Numbered from the stretch's first letter, positions 27,944 to 37,993 are shown. The stretch: 64,000 nt of DNA from Burkholderiales bacterium 70-64 (GCA_001898645.1 MKUQ01000033.1:102205-166204); one strand, 5' to 3'. Numbers and translations are program-made. The notes: generated by a model from the letters alone, not told the origin.

Positions 27944-28506
27944 GACAGGGCTCCGCTGCGGCGCGCCAGGTCGACCACCGCCACGATGCGCCGCACGCCC
28001 TCGGTGACGTGGTCGCAGCTCAGCGTCGCACCGCTGATGTTCGCGATGTCCTCGCCCAACTTGAGCGGTGCGGCAGCCGTCTTGCCGACGAACTGGCGGC
28101 GCCACGCGGGCAGCCGGATCTCGTAGCCGTGGCTCTCGCGATAGGACAGGATCTCGATCTGCCGGATGGCGCCGTCCGGGCCGATGCCCACCGCATAGGT
28201 GATCAGCTCGAACTTGCCCACGACCTCGTCGATGACCACGAAGCCGAGCGTCGCGCCGGCCTTCTGCGCCTCCAGCACGCCCCAGCGCTGCGAGCGGGCG
28301 CGCACGCCGCGCCCGGCGAGCTCGCGCATCTGCGCCTCGTCGAGCACGATCTCGCGCCGCTCGAAGCGCTCGGCATCGGGAAAGATCAGCTTCGAGGCCT
28401 GGTCGACGCTCAGGTAGTCGACCGCGAACGCGCTGGTCGGCGCCAGCGCGACGCTCACCACCGCAACACCCGCGATGCCCGCGCCGATCGCAGGCCCGAC
28501 CTGCAT
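27940..28506 (-). CDS. Covalent FMN-binding domain protein, exported
   Basis: A 188-residue protein with a signal-like N-terminus (GAGIAGVAVVSVALAPTSAFA). The C-terminal FMN-binding domain contains ANISGATLSCDHVTEGVRR; the SGAT motif is the flavinylation site recognised by ApbE, with Thr as acceptor. It probably works as a periplasmic one-electron carrier. ATG 28504-28506 overlaps the porin stop by one base (TGATG), and the stop overlaps the apbE start. Confidence 0.82.
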   Translation of the reverse strand: MQVGPAIGAGIAGVAVVSVALAPTSAFAVDYLSVDQASKLIFPDAERFERREIVLDEAQMRELAGRGVRARSQRWGVLEAQKAGATLGFVVIDEVVGKFELITYAVGIGPDGAIRQIEILSYRESHGYEIRLPAWRRQFVGKTAAAPLKLGEDIANISGATLSCDHVTEGVRRIVAVVDLARRSGALS

Positions 28507-29840
28507 CAGAAGCTCCAGCCCAGCCCCAGGTCGAATCGGTCGGCGTTGCGGTTCTCGCGGAAGCGCTGGTAGTCGGCCTTGAGCACGATGCCCCGCGTCA
28601 GCTGGAAGTTGGCGCCGACGGTCACCACGCGCTCGGTGGGCGCCCTGTCCGGCGTCAGGCCGGCGCCCAGGTCGGCGAAGCTCCTGGCCGTGTTGAACGC
28701 CTCGACGCGCACGAACGGCCACAGGGCGTAGTCGTTGTGCGACCACACGCGATAGGCCGCCTGGAGGTAGCCGCCGTCGAAGCTCTTGGGAATCAGCGTC
28801 TGGTTGCCGACCAGCGGCATGTTCAATGCCGCCGTGTTCGAGATGCTGCCGCGCGCATACAGCGCCGCCAGGTCCCAGCGCTCCGGCGTCCAGCGGGCGT
28901 GCAGGTCCCACAGGGTGATGCGCGAGTCGGTGGTCGTCTGGCCCTGCGTGGCCTTGCCGGTGAACACGCTGCCGCCGAGCTGCAGGCCGGGGATGCCGCG
29001 CCAGTTGAGCGCCCCGAAGACGGCCATGTTGCGCGCCCTGGCCAGCGACAGCTCCTGGTGGATCGCGCCGAGCGGCGACTCGGCGCCCTCGGTCGAGGCC
29101 GGGTCCCACTTGTTCAGGTCGAAGCCGGTGCTGACCCCGGCCTGCAGCGTGATGCCGTTGTCGAAGCGGCCGATCGCCTGCACGCCGCCCTCGCGCCAGG
29201 TCGACGGGATGATCGCCGTCTCGACGAAGTTGCGCTCGACGCCGTAGTAGGCGGTCGGCTCGTGGTTCTCGTTGAGCAGCCCCACCGGCATCAGGAACAG
29301 GCCCGCGCGCGCCGACCAGCGCGGGGTGAGGTCGCGCTCGATCCAGGCCTGCTCGATCTCCACTTCGCCGGCGTCGTCGGCCGAGCTCACCGCGTGCTCG
29401 ACCTCGATCTCGGTCGCGATCCGGGTGCGCTCGTCGAAGCGGTGCTGGAATCCCAGCACGAAGCGGCGCAGGTCGGCCTGCGCGTCCTGGCTGGCCCGCC
29501 GGGGGCGGTTGTAGTTGAGCTCGCCGTAGCTCGTGAGCACGGTGTCGGGCTCGGCCGAGGGCGGGCGGGCCGGCGCGAGCGCGTACTGGCCCCCGCCGGC
29601 CGCCGGGGGCGCCGCGGTGGCCGCCTGGGCCGGTGTGGCCGGGGCGGCCGGCGCCGCGGCCGTGGCGGCAGCCTTCTCCTTCATGGCCGCCAGCTGCGCC
29701 TTGACCTCGGCCAGCTCCGCGGCGAGCTGATCGACCTTGCGGGCCAGCTCGGCCTCGGAGGTCGACTGGGCCATCGATGCACAGGAGGCCAGCGCGATGC
29801 CGACGGCGATGGCGATCCGGGACGGGCGGGCTTTGAGCAT
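28506..29840 (-). CDS. Outer-membrane porin with N-terminal coiled coil
   Basis: A 444-residue outer-membrane protein. The signal peptide (IAVGIALASCASMAQ) is followed by a coiled-coil segment (ARKVDQLAAELAEVKAQLAA), an Ala/Pro linker of about 30 residues, and a barrel with porin O/P-like strands ending in FDLGLGWSF with the terminal phenylalanine needed for assembly. The coiled coil may contact peptidoglycan. It sits between the di-haem peroxidase and the FMN-binding protein, so it may bring in the substrate or metal of that redox system. Confidence 0.77.
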   Translation of the reverse strand: MLKARPSRIAIAVGIALASCASMAQSTSEAELARKVDQLAAELAEVKAQLAAMKEKAAATAAAPAAPATPAQAATAAPPAAGGGQYALAPARPPSAEPDTVLTSYGELNYNRPRRASQDAQADLRRFVLGFQHRFDERTRIATEIEVEHAVSSADDAGEVEIEQAWIERDLTPRWSARAGLFLMPVGLLNENHEPTAYYGVERNFVETAIIPSTWREGGVQAIGRFDNGITLQAGVSTGFDLNKWDPASTEGAESPLGAIHQELSLARARNMAVFGALNWRGIPGLQLGGSVFTGKATQGQTTTDSRITLWDLHARWTPERWDLAALYARGSISNTAALNMPLVGNQTLIPKSFDGGYLQAAYRVWSHNDYALWPFVRVEAFNTARSFADLGAGLTPDRAPTERVVTVGANFQLTRGIVLKADYQRFRENRNADRFDLGLGWSF

Positions 29841-29856
29841 CGGTTCCTCGCGGGGT

Positions 29857-29881
29857 CGATCGTGGTGTGAACAGGCCCTGG
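29857..29881 (-). repeat. 25-nt element shared with the hsp20 leader
   Basis: On the minus strand this block, 16 nt upstream of the porin ATG, starts CCAGGGCCTGTTCAC and ends ACGATCG. It matches 23687-23711, just upstream of hsp20, at 23 of 25 positions and in the same orientation relative to the gene. At hsp20 an inverted copy follows; here it does not. A shared regulator or a dispersed repeat could explain it. Confidence 0.6.
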
Positions 29882-29886
29882 AGGCC

Positions 29887-31083
29887 CTAGGGCGCGTAGC
29901 CGTCGGTGAGCGTGTTCAGGAACGCGACGACGTCGTCGATCTCGGCGTCGGAGAGCGCCGGCGCATCGCCGAGCTGGCGGTTGTACGGCACCTCGGTAGT
30001 GTTCACGTTCGCGTGGTACTGCGGGGGCAGGTCGTCGAACTTCTTCACCTTGCCGTCGGGCCCCACCGGGTACCACTTCTGCGGATCGGTATCGCGCTGG
30101 ACATAGAAGGACAGCGTGTCCTTCAGCGTCTTGAAGCGCCCGTTGTGGAAGAACACCTTGCGCACCGCCACGTTGCGCAGCGACGGCACCTTGAACGCGC
30201 CGCACAGGTCGGTGCGCGCCGCCATGTCGCCCGCCGGGCGGGCGCACAGCCCGAGATCGAAGAAATCGGGGTCGGCGTTCTGCGCCAGCTCGGGGTTGCG
30301 CGGCACGCCGAGGGTATCGTAGGTGAAGTCGGTGAACAATGGGAAGCTGCCGTCCGCGCCCTTGCCCGAGGGATGGCAGGCAGCGCAGTTGCCCTTGGTC
30401 GGCGAGTTGAACAGCGCCAGGCCGCGCAGCTCCTGGTCGCCGAGCGCGACGCGGCCGCGCAGGAACTCGTCGTACTTGCTGGTGAACGGACGGAAGTCGA
30501 CGTCCTCCTTCTCGTACTGCTGGATGGCCAGCGTCATGCGCTCGTAGGCATCGTCGACGCGCGTGAAGATGTCGCTGCCGAACAGCTGCTTGAACTCCTC
30601 TGCGTAGGCCGCGCGCTCGAGCCGGACGATCACCTCGGCGCGGCTGCCGTTGGCCATCTCCACCGGGTTGAGGAAGGGCTCGGCGGCCTGCGCCGCGAAC
30701 GACGCGGCGCGCCCGTCCCAGAAGAAGCCGCCGGTGGGCGTGCCCTCGGCATCGAAGTGGAAGGAGGTGTTGAAGGAGAGGTAGCCGATGCCCGGCGTGC
30801 TGCGCGAGCCCTGCAGGTCCATCAGCGGCCCGCCCAGCTGGGCGGGCAGGGCATTGTCGGGCGCATGGCCGTGCTGCGGGTCGTGGCAGGTCCCGCACGA
30901 CTGCCGGCCCGAGGCCGACAGCGATACGTCGGAGAAGATCTTCTCGCCCAGCGCCGCCATCGGCGAGAGGCCGGTGTCCGCAGCCGCGGTGGAATCCGAT
31001 GACGAGCCACCGCCGGCGCCGCAACCGGCGAGGATCAGCGGGACGACCGCGCAAGCCAGCAGGCTCAGGCAGCGAAGATTCAT
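29887..31083 (-). CDS. Di-haem cytochrome c peroxidase (MauG/CcpA family) lipoprotein
   Basis: A 398-residue secreted protein. The signal peptide ends in LILAGC (lipobox, Cys21). Two c-type haem sites are visible: CGTCH at residues 63-67 and CAACH at 233-237. FFWDGRAASFAAQA and KVPSLRNVAVRKVFFHNG are family blocks. It either reduces hydrogen peroxide or, like MauG, performs an oxidation in the periplasm. It is the first gene of the five-gene redox operon and has the only good promoter of the set, overlapped by a Fur-like box. Confidence 0.87.
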   Translation of the reverse strand: MNLRCLSLLACAVVPLILAGCGAGGGSSSDSTAAADTGLSPMAALGEKIFSDVSLSASGRQSCGTCHDPQHGHAPDNALPAQLGGPLMDLQGSRSTPGIGYLSFNTSFHFDAEGTPTGGFFWDGRAASFAAQAAEPFLNPVEMANGSRAEVIVRLERAAYAEEFKQLFGSDIFTRVDDAYERMTLAIQQYEKEDVDFRPFTSKYDEFLRGRVALGDQELRGLALFNSPTKGNCAACHPSGKGADGSFPLFTDFTYDTLGVPRNPELAQNADPDFFDLGLCARPAGDMAARTDLCGAFKVPSLRNVAVRKVFFHNGRFKTLKDTLSFYVQRDTDPQKWYPVGPDGKVKKFDDLPPQYHANVNTTEVPYNRQLGDAPALSDAEIDDVVAFLNTLTDGYAP

Positions 31084-31169
31084 CGAAGCCCCGTCGAATG
31101 TCTTTCACTCGTCCGGGGCAAACCGGGCCAGCGAGGTGTCAGGATGGGTCGCGAAAAACGACGTGATGA

Positions 31170-31202
31170 AATTTAACGCAAACCAGAATCATTGTCACTA
31201 TC
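31170..31202 (-). promoter_or_regulatory. Promoter with overlapping Fur-like box for the redox operon
   Basis: On the minus strand GTGACA (31193-31198) and TAAATT (31170-31175) are separated by 17 nt, a good sigma-70 pair. The 19-nt segment 31184-31202, reading GATAGTGACAATGATTCTG, agrees with the Fur consensus GATAATGATAATCATTATC at 14 of 19 positions and covers the -35 region. Iron control of the peroxidase-porin-FMN-ApbE operon is therefore plausible but unproven. Confidence 0.5.
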
Positions 31203-31242
31203 GGTGTTGCGCGATCCCGGCACTCGTTGAACCCCCTGGCGA

Positions 31243-32217
31243 TCACTCCGCCTCGATACCCGCCGCCTCGATGATCCGCCCCCATTTCTGCGCCTCGGTG
31301 CGCTGGAAGGCGGCCAGCGCCTCGGGCGTCGAGTGCACCGGCTCGGTACCGGTCTTCTCGTAGAAGGTGACCGCTTCCGGGCTGCGCATGGCCTTCACCA
31401 GCAGCTCCTCGAGTCGCGCCACTGCGGGCGCCGGTGTGCCGGCCGGCGCATAGGCGGCGAACCAGTAGCCCATCTCGTAGCCCTTGACGCCGGCCTCGGC
31501 GATGGTCGGCACCTCCGGGGCCAGCGGCGAACGCTTGGCGCTCGAGACGCCGAGCGCGCGCAGCTTGCCGTTCTTGACCTGCGGCAGGCCGGTGGCCGCG
31601 TCGGTGATCATCATGTCGATCTGTCCGCCGAGCAGGTCGGTGACTGCCATCGGATTGCTCTTGTAGGGCACATGGATCAGCTTCACCCCGGCCATCTGCT
31701 GGAACAGTTCGCCGGCGATGCGGCTCGACGAGCTGCCGCTGCCGAAGGTGAGCTTGCCCGGCTCGCGCCGGGCCAGCGCGACGAAGTCGCTCACGCTGTT
31801 CACGGGCAGCTTCGGATTGACCACCATGATCTGGCCGCCCTTGCCGAGCAGCGTGATCGCGGCGAAGTCCTTGACCGGGTCGTAGGGCAGCTTCTTGTAG
31901 AGATGCTCGTTCGCGGCATGCGTGGTGTTGGTGGTGATCAGGACCGTATAGCCGTCGGCTGCGGCCTTGGCCACCGCCTGCGCGGCGATGAATCCCGATG
32001 CGCCGGGCTTGTTCTCCACCACCACCGCCTGGCCCGATTCGGCCGACACGCCCTGGCCGAGCGCGCGGGCGAGCTGGTCGGTGGCGCTGCCGGCGGCAAA
32101 GGGCACGACGAAGGTGATCGGCCGGCTCGGGAAAGCCTGGGCCAAGGCCGCCGGGGCGGCAGCCCCCAGTGCGGCGGCGGCCGTGGCCGCGGCGAGGAGG
32201 TGAAGAGCACGTTTCAT
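31243..32217 (-). CDS. Tripartite tricarboxylate transporter (TctC/Bug) substrate-binding protein
   Basis: A 324-residue periplasmic binding protein. The signal peptide ends in APAALAQA, followed by FPSRPITFVVPFAAGSATD, VVENKPGASG and HVPYKSNPMAVTDLLGG, all family marks. Bug proteins bind carboxylates or related small molecules. No TctA or TctB membrane genes are nearby, so it is an orphan binding protein, as is common in Bordetella-like bacteria. The ATG overlaps the stop of the preceding small AtuA-domain gene, suggesting that both serve the same catabolic route. Confidence 0.87.
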   Translation of the reverse strand: MKRALHLLAAATAAAALGAAAPAALAQAFPSRPITFVVPFAAGSATDQLARALGQGVSAESGQAVVVENKPGASGFIAAQAVAKAAADGYTVLITTNTTHAANEHLYKKLPYDPVKDFAAITLLGKGGQIMVVNPKLPVNSVSDFVALARREPGKLTFGSGSSSSRIAGELFQQMAGVKLIHVPYKSNPMAVTDLLGGQIDMMITDAATGLPQVKNGKLRALGVSSAKRSPLAPEVPTIAEAGVKGYEMGYWFAAYAPAGTPAPAVARLEELLVKAMRSPEAVTFYEKTGTEPVHSTPEALAAFQRTEAQKWGRIIEAAGIEAE

Positions 32218-32621
32218 GGATGTCTCCTGTCGGCAATGGTGGAGGGGCGGGGCGGATCGTCGCCGGCAAGCAGGTCGACGGCCCAGTCGGGGATTTCGAT
32301 CGGCATCGACAGCAGCAGGAACGACAGCGCCTTGCCGTGCGAGTCGAGATTCAGCGATTCGTTGACGCCGCCGTCGAGCGCCTCGTCGAGGACGAAATTG
32401 ATCGCTTCGAGCCTGGGCAGCAGGTAGCGCGCCACCTTGGCCGGCGCGCGCGTGGCGAACCACGCGGCGACCGCCTCCTCGGTGAGCTGCTCGACGAGGA
32501 TCGGATAGAGCGCCGGGTGCCACGCGATCACGCCGATGTTGCAGCGGTTGCCCTTGTCCCCGGTGCGGGCGTGCGCGAGGCGGCGAGCCGGCACCTTCAC
32601 GGCGTCACTCATGGTCGTCAC
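32214..32621 (-). CDS. AtuA-like C-terminal domain protein
   Basis: A 135-residue protein resembling the C-terminal domain that follows DUF1446 in AtuA-family proteins: LAHARTGDKGNRCNIGVIAW and LNFVL-like INFVLDEALDGGVNESLNLD. Here it is a separate gene. GTG 32621 overlaps the AtuA stop (GTGA); the ATG at 32612 is an alternative start three codons later. Its stop overlaps the TctC start. It probably forms a complex with the AtuA-like protein. Confidence 0.75.
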   Translation of the reverse strand: MTTMSDAVKVPARRLAHARTGDKGNRCNIGVIAWHPALYPILVEQLTEEAVAAWFATRAPAKVARYLLPRLEAINFVLDEALDGGVNESLNLDSHGKALSFLLLSMPIEIPDWAVDLLAGDDPPRPSTIADRRHP

Positions 32622-33973
32622 TCATCGGCGGCCACCATCCGCCACGAGGTGCGCACCGCTTCGCGCGGCACCATGCACGAGCGCGTGTGCAGCCGGCGCC
32701 GCATCGAGGTCCGCACGCCGCCGCCGCCGGCCGGCCCGCAGGTGTAGAGCGCGGTGGTCTCGCGCAGCAGGCGTTCGACGTCGCCGCGGTCCCGGGCGGC
32801 CGCCGCGACGCGCAGCCGCACGTCCTGCGCCGCGCCGGCCGGCCGGCCGGCCAGGGCGCGGCCGGCGTCGTCTCCGAGCACGCTGAGCACGCCGATCAGG
32901 TCCACGCGCAGCGCCAGCCCGGGCAGGCGTCGAGCGAGGATCTCGGCGGCCAGCCGGGCGCGCCGTTCGGCGCCGGGCCCGGCATACGAGATCTCGCCTT
33001 CCGCGACCCAGCCGCCTTCGCTGAACACGCTGGCCTTGAGCGCGGCGGGGCGCGGATGGCCGGCCACGCCGGTGAGCGAGACGCGGTTCTCGCCGACCTG
33101 CCGCACCTCGGCCGCGGTGATGTCGGCCACCACGTCCGGGGTCAGGTAGGCGGCGGGATCGTGGATCTCATAGAGCAGTTGCTCCTTCACCGTGTGCGTC
33201 GTGACGCAGCCCCCGGTGCCGTCGGCCTTGCCGATCACGCAGTTGCCCTCGGCGTCGATCTCGGCGATCGGGAATCCGATCGCGTGCAGGTCCGGGACGT
33301 CCTTGTAGCCGGGATCGGCGAAATAGCCGCCGCTGACCTGTGCGCCGCATTCGAGCAGGTGGCCGGCCATGGTCGCGCGTGCGAGCCGGTTCCAGTCGTC
33401 GAGCGCCCAGCCGAAGTGCGCGAGCGCCGGCGCGAGCGCGAGCACCGGGTCGGCGATGCGGCCCGCCACGACCACCTGCGCGCCGCCGCGCAGCGCCGCC
33501 GCGACCGGCTCGGCACCGATGTAGGCATGCGCGCTGATCAGCTCGCTCTCGGGCGTCACCTCGCCCGATCGTGCCGCGAGCAGCGGCCGGAAGGACGGCC
33601 CCGAGAGATCGTCGCCGGCGACCACCGCCACGCGCGGCGGTGACAGGCCGAGCGCGCCCGCCAGCGCCAGGATCTTCCTGGCCGCGGCGACCGGGTTGGC
33701 GGCGCCGAAATTGCCGACGATGCGGATGCCGTGGCCCAGGCAGTCGGCGAGCACCGGTCCCAGCATCGCCTCGAGCTGCGGCTCGTAGCCGGCCTGGGGG
33801 TCGTCCAGCCGGCGCAGCTGGGCCAGCGCCAGCGTGCGCTCGGCCAGCGTCTCGAACACCAGGCAGGCCGGGCGGCCGCGCGCGATCAGCGTGCGTACCA
33901 CCGGCGCCGCCGCATCGGTGCGATCGCCCGAGAAGCCCGCGGCGCAGCCGACGAGCAGGGTGTCCGTATCCAT
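32618..33973 (-). CDS. Acyclic terpene utilisation AtuA family protein (DUF1446)
   Basis: A 451-residue DUF1446 protein. VGCAAGFSGDRTDAA at the start and IVGNFGAANPVAAARKI match the family, as does GKADGTGGCVTTHTVKEQLLYEI. AtuA is part of the citronellol/geranate catabolic set of Pseudomonas, but its biochemical role is not settled, and many homologues occur in other acyl-CoA pathways. ATG 33971-33973 fits the family N-terminus; a start ten codons earlier (34003) is possible. No other Atu genes (carboxylase subunits, AtuB) are seen, so a terpene substrate should not be assumed. Confidence 0.78.
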   Translation of the reverse strand: MDTDTLLVGCAAGFSGDRTDAAAPVVRTLIARGRPACLVFETLAERTLALAQLRRLDDPQAGYEPQLEAMLGPVLADCLGHGIRIVGNFGAANPVAAARKILALAGALGLSPPRVAVVAGDDLSGPSFRPLLAARSGEVTPESELISAHAYIGAEPVAAALRGGAQVVVAGRIADPVLALAPALAHFGWALDDWNRLARATMAGHLLECGAQVSGGYFADPGYKDVPDLHAIGFPIAEIDAEGNCVIGKADGTGGCVTTHTVKEQLLYEIHDPAAYLTPDVVADITAAEVRQVGENRVSLTGVAGHPRPAALKASVFSEGGWVAEGEISYAGPGAERRARLAAEILARRLPGLALRVDLIGVLSVLGDDAGRALAGRPAGAAQDVRLRVAAAARDRGDVERLLRETTALYTCGPAGGGGVRTSMRRRLHTRSCMVPREAVRTSWRMVAADE

Positions 33974-34044
33974 GGCGAGCGAGGCTAGTCGCCGTACTGC
34001 CATCTGTAAAATTCAAAGTTCGGTTCAAGTCATCGGAAAAACAG

Positions 34045-34965
34045 ATGAATCTCGGCAGCCGTGACCTTCGCGCCGTCATCGCGCTCGTCGAAGAGCGCAA
34101 CTTCACGCGCGCGGCGCAGCGCTGCCATCTGTCGCAGCCGGCCTTCAGCGCGCTCATCCGCACCATCGAGGAAGGGCTGGGCGCGCGCCTGTTCGAGCGC
34201 AGCACCCGCAACGTCGAGCTCACGCCCGAAGGCCGGTTGTTCGAGAGCTCGGCGCGGCGCGCGCTCGCCGACCTCGACGCGATGGTCGACGACTTCCGCG
34301 ACCACGCCACGCGGCGCAAGGGGCGGGTAGCCGTCGCCGCCCTCCCGTCGCTGGCCGCCGGCTGGCTGCCGGCCGTGCTGGCCGAGTACCGGCGCCGCTA
34401 TCCGGGGATCGAGCTCGAGCTGTTCGACACCCTGTCCGACGGGTGCATCGCCCTGGTGCGCGGCAAGCGCGTCGATTTCGCGCTGGCGTCCGCGGCCGGC
34501 GACGACGCCGAGTTCTCCACCGAGGTGCTGTGCTCGGACGGCTTCTACCTGGTGTGCCCCCACGGCCATCCGCTGGCCGCGGTGGACAAGGTGCGGGTGA
34601 AAGACCTGCAGCGCCATCCGTTCGTGCACCTGGCACGCAGCAGCAGCGTTCGCCAGCACCTGGAAGCCGCCTTCCACCCTTTGCGCATGCGCACCGTGCT
34701 CGAGGTCGAGCACCTCGCCAGCGTCGCCGGCCTGGTGAAGGCGGGGCTGGGCATCACCGTGGTGCCGGAGCTCACCCTGTTCCACTTCGAGCGGGCCGGC
34801 CTGGTGGTGAAGCCGCTCCAGGCCAGGGGGCTGGCGCGCACCATCTACCTCGTGCGCCGGCGCTCCGGGCGACTGTCGGCGGCCGCCCAGGCGCTCTATG
34901 ACCTCGCCCTCGAGCGCCTGCCCGCGCCGCGCCGCCGGCGCGCCGGGCGCAGGCTCATCGGCTGA
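34045..34965 (+). CDS. LysR family transcriptional regulator
   Basis: A 306-residue LysR regulator. The winged HTH is at residues 1-60 (NFTRAAQRCHLSQPAFSALI, then LFERSTRNVELTPEG). The effector domain starts near residue 90 and carries LEVEHLASVAGLVKAGLGI. It is divergent from the AtuA-like operon with only 71 bp between, so it most likely controls that operon. CATCTGT (34001-34007) and ACAGATG (34041-34047) frame the spacer as inverted copies. Confidence 0.88.
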   Translation: MNLGSRDLRAVIALVEERNFTRAAQRCHLSQPAFSALIRTIEEGLGARLFERSTRNVELTPEGRLFESSARRALADLDAMVDDFRDHATRRKGRVAVAALPSLAAGWLPAVLAEYRRRYPGIELELFDTLSDGCIALVRGKRVDFALASAAGDDAEFSTEVLCSDGFYLVCPHGHPLAAVDKVRVKDLQRHPFVHLARSSSVRQHLEAAFHPLRMRTVLEVEHLASVAGLVKAGLGITVVPELTLFHFERAGLVVKPLQARGLARTIYLVRRRSGRLSAAAQALYDLALERLPAPRRRRAGRRLIG

Positions 34966-35046
34966 GCCTGCCGCCGCGCGGCCCGCCTCGCCGGGCCCGC
35001 GCCGATCGTCCCGGCTGCGGGGCACTCTCCGCTCGTCACGGCCGCA

Positions 35047-35075
35047 TTGACCAATCCCGGGGGGTGGGATAACGT
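35047..35075 (+). promoter_or_regulatory. Candidate promoter of the IclR gene at 35.1 kb
   Basis: TTGACC at 35047-35052 and TAACGT at 35070-35075 are separated by 17 nt, 35 nt before the IclR start. The match to the sigma-70 consensus is moderate. The rest of the 144-bp gap after the LysR gene shows nothing else clear. Confidence 0.35.
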
Positions 35076-35109
35076 CACCCCGGTTCGAAACGCGGACCAC
35101 TGTCTCACG

Positions 35110-35865
35110 ATGCAGAACAGCACGCAATCCGTCCGTCGTGCCCTGGCCCTGCTCGAGGCGTTCGATCGGGAGACTCCCGCGCTGGGCGTCACCCAGCTCG
35201 CCGCGAAGGTCGGCCTGCACAAGTCGACGGCCTATCGGCTCGCCACCACCCTTGCCGGCGAGGGCTTCCTGCACCAGGACCGCGCCACCGGACGCTACAG
35301 CCTCGGCGGGCGCTTCTACCGCATCGCCGCGGGCTTCGTCGAGCAGGATCCGCTGCTGCGCGAAGGGCGCGAGGTCCTCGCGCAGCTGCGCGATGCGTGC
35401 GGGCACCTGGTGTCGCTGGGCATGCTCGACGACGACGAGGTGCTCTTCGTCCTCGTGTTCGAGTCGACGCTGGCCGTGCGGGCCGGGGCCAGGCGTGTGG
35501 GCGAGCGGCTGCCGGTGTCGGTGAGCGCGGCCGGCAAGGTGTTGCTGGCCGCCCTGCCGTCCGACGAGGCGGAGGCGATCCTGCGCCGCCAGGGCCTGTC
35601 GCGATCGACGCCCAACAGCCTCGCCTCGCGCGAAGCGATGCTGCGCGAGCTGGCGCACGTGCGCAGCGACGGCATCGGCTGGAGCCGCGAAGAGGCGGCC
35701 ATCGGCCTGGTCGCGCTGGCCGCTCCGGTGCGGCGCGGCGATCGCACGGTGGCGGCGCTGAGCATGGCCTGCCCGACCAACCTGCTCGACGCCCCGGGCC
35801 TCGACGAGCTGGCCCGCCGTGTTCGCCGCGCGGCTACCGAGCTTTCCAGGCGACTGCACGATTGA
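35110..35865 (+). CDS. IclR family transcriptional regulator
   Basis: A 251-residue IclR regulator. The N-terminal winged HTH shows LGVTQLAAKVGLHKSTAYRL and LVRRALALLEAF-like SVRRALALLEAF; the effector domain has RLPVSVSAAGKVLLAALP and GIGWSREEAAIGLVALAAPV. It lies 14 nt before the flavoprotein gene on the same strand, so it probably regulates its own operon. ATG 35110 is taken because an upstream extension overlaps the candidate promoter. Confidence 0.87.
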   Translation: MQNSTQSVRRALALLEAFDRETPALGVTQLAAKVGLHKSTAYRLATTLAGEGFLHQDRATGRYSLGGRFYRIAAGFVEQDPLLREGREVLAQLRDACGHLVSLGMLDDDEVLFVLVFESTLAVRAGARRVGERLPVSVSAAGKVLLAALPSDEAEAILRRQGLSRSTPNSLASREAMLRELAHVRSDGIGWSREEAAIGLVALAAPVRRGDRTVAALSMACPTNLLDAPGLDELARRVRRAATELSRRLHD

Positions 35866-35879
35866 GGGGAGGGTCTGCC

Positions 35880-37447
<1,568 letters not shown>

Positions 37448-37448
<1 letters not shown>

Positions 37449-37993
37449 TGCCCGAGCGTCAGACCGCCTTCGCCGTCAACGCGCCGCTGTGGGAGGTGTG
37501 GGCCTTCGTGCGCGACGTGCACGCCCTGTGCACCTGCATTCCGGGCGTCGAGCAGGTCAGGCTGGTGGACGACCGCACCGCCGAGCTGACGGTGAAGGAG
37601 AAGATCGGCGTCGTGCCGCTGGTGCTGGCGCTGACGGCGCACATCGACTCGGAAGACCCGCCGCACAGCCTGCGCGCGGTGGCCACCGCCGAGCACCTGA
37701 CCATGGAGATCGACGTCGCCCTGCAGGAGAGCGGGTCGGGAACCCGGATGCTCGGCCTGATCAGGGTCAAGGGCACAGGGCCGCTCGAGCGCGTCGTCGA
37801 CAGCCTGTTCGAGAAGAGGGCGAGCGAGCGCGCCGCCCAGTTCGCCGAGCACCTCGAGCGGCGCTTCGGCGCGCTGCCGCGCGAGCGTGCTGCGGTGCCG
37901 GCCGGCGCGGCTGCGCCGCCGCGGGGAATCGGACAGCGCATCGGCGCCTGGCTGCGGGCGCTGTGGCGGCGCATCGCCGGCCGGGACATGTAG
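37448..37993 (+). CDS. CoxG/SRPBCC family protein with C-terminal amphipathic tail
   Basis: A 181-residue protein. Residues 1-145 look like the CoxG-type START-like fold (NAPLWEVWAFVRDVHALCTC, IPGVEQV, LTVKEKIGVVPLVL). CoxG proteins help mature or anchor carbon monoxide dehydrogenase-type molybdoenzymes, but no such enzyme is encoded in the window. The C-terminus (IGAWLRALWRRIAGRDM) is amphipathic and basic and could bind the membrane. It is coupled to the desaturase-like gene by a one-base overlap. Confidence 0.72.

Noticed and set aside
29286..29300. Third copy of the hsp20/porin leader element (GAACAGGCCC)
   Set aside because: Only ten bases match and they lie in porin coding sequence, so chance is the better explanation.
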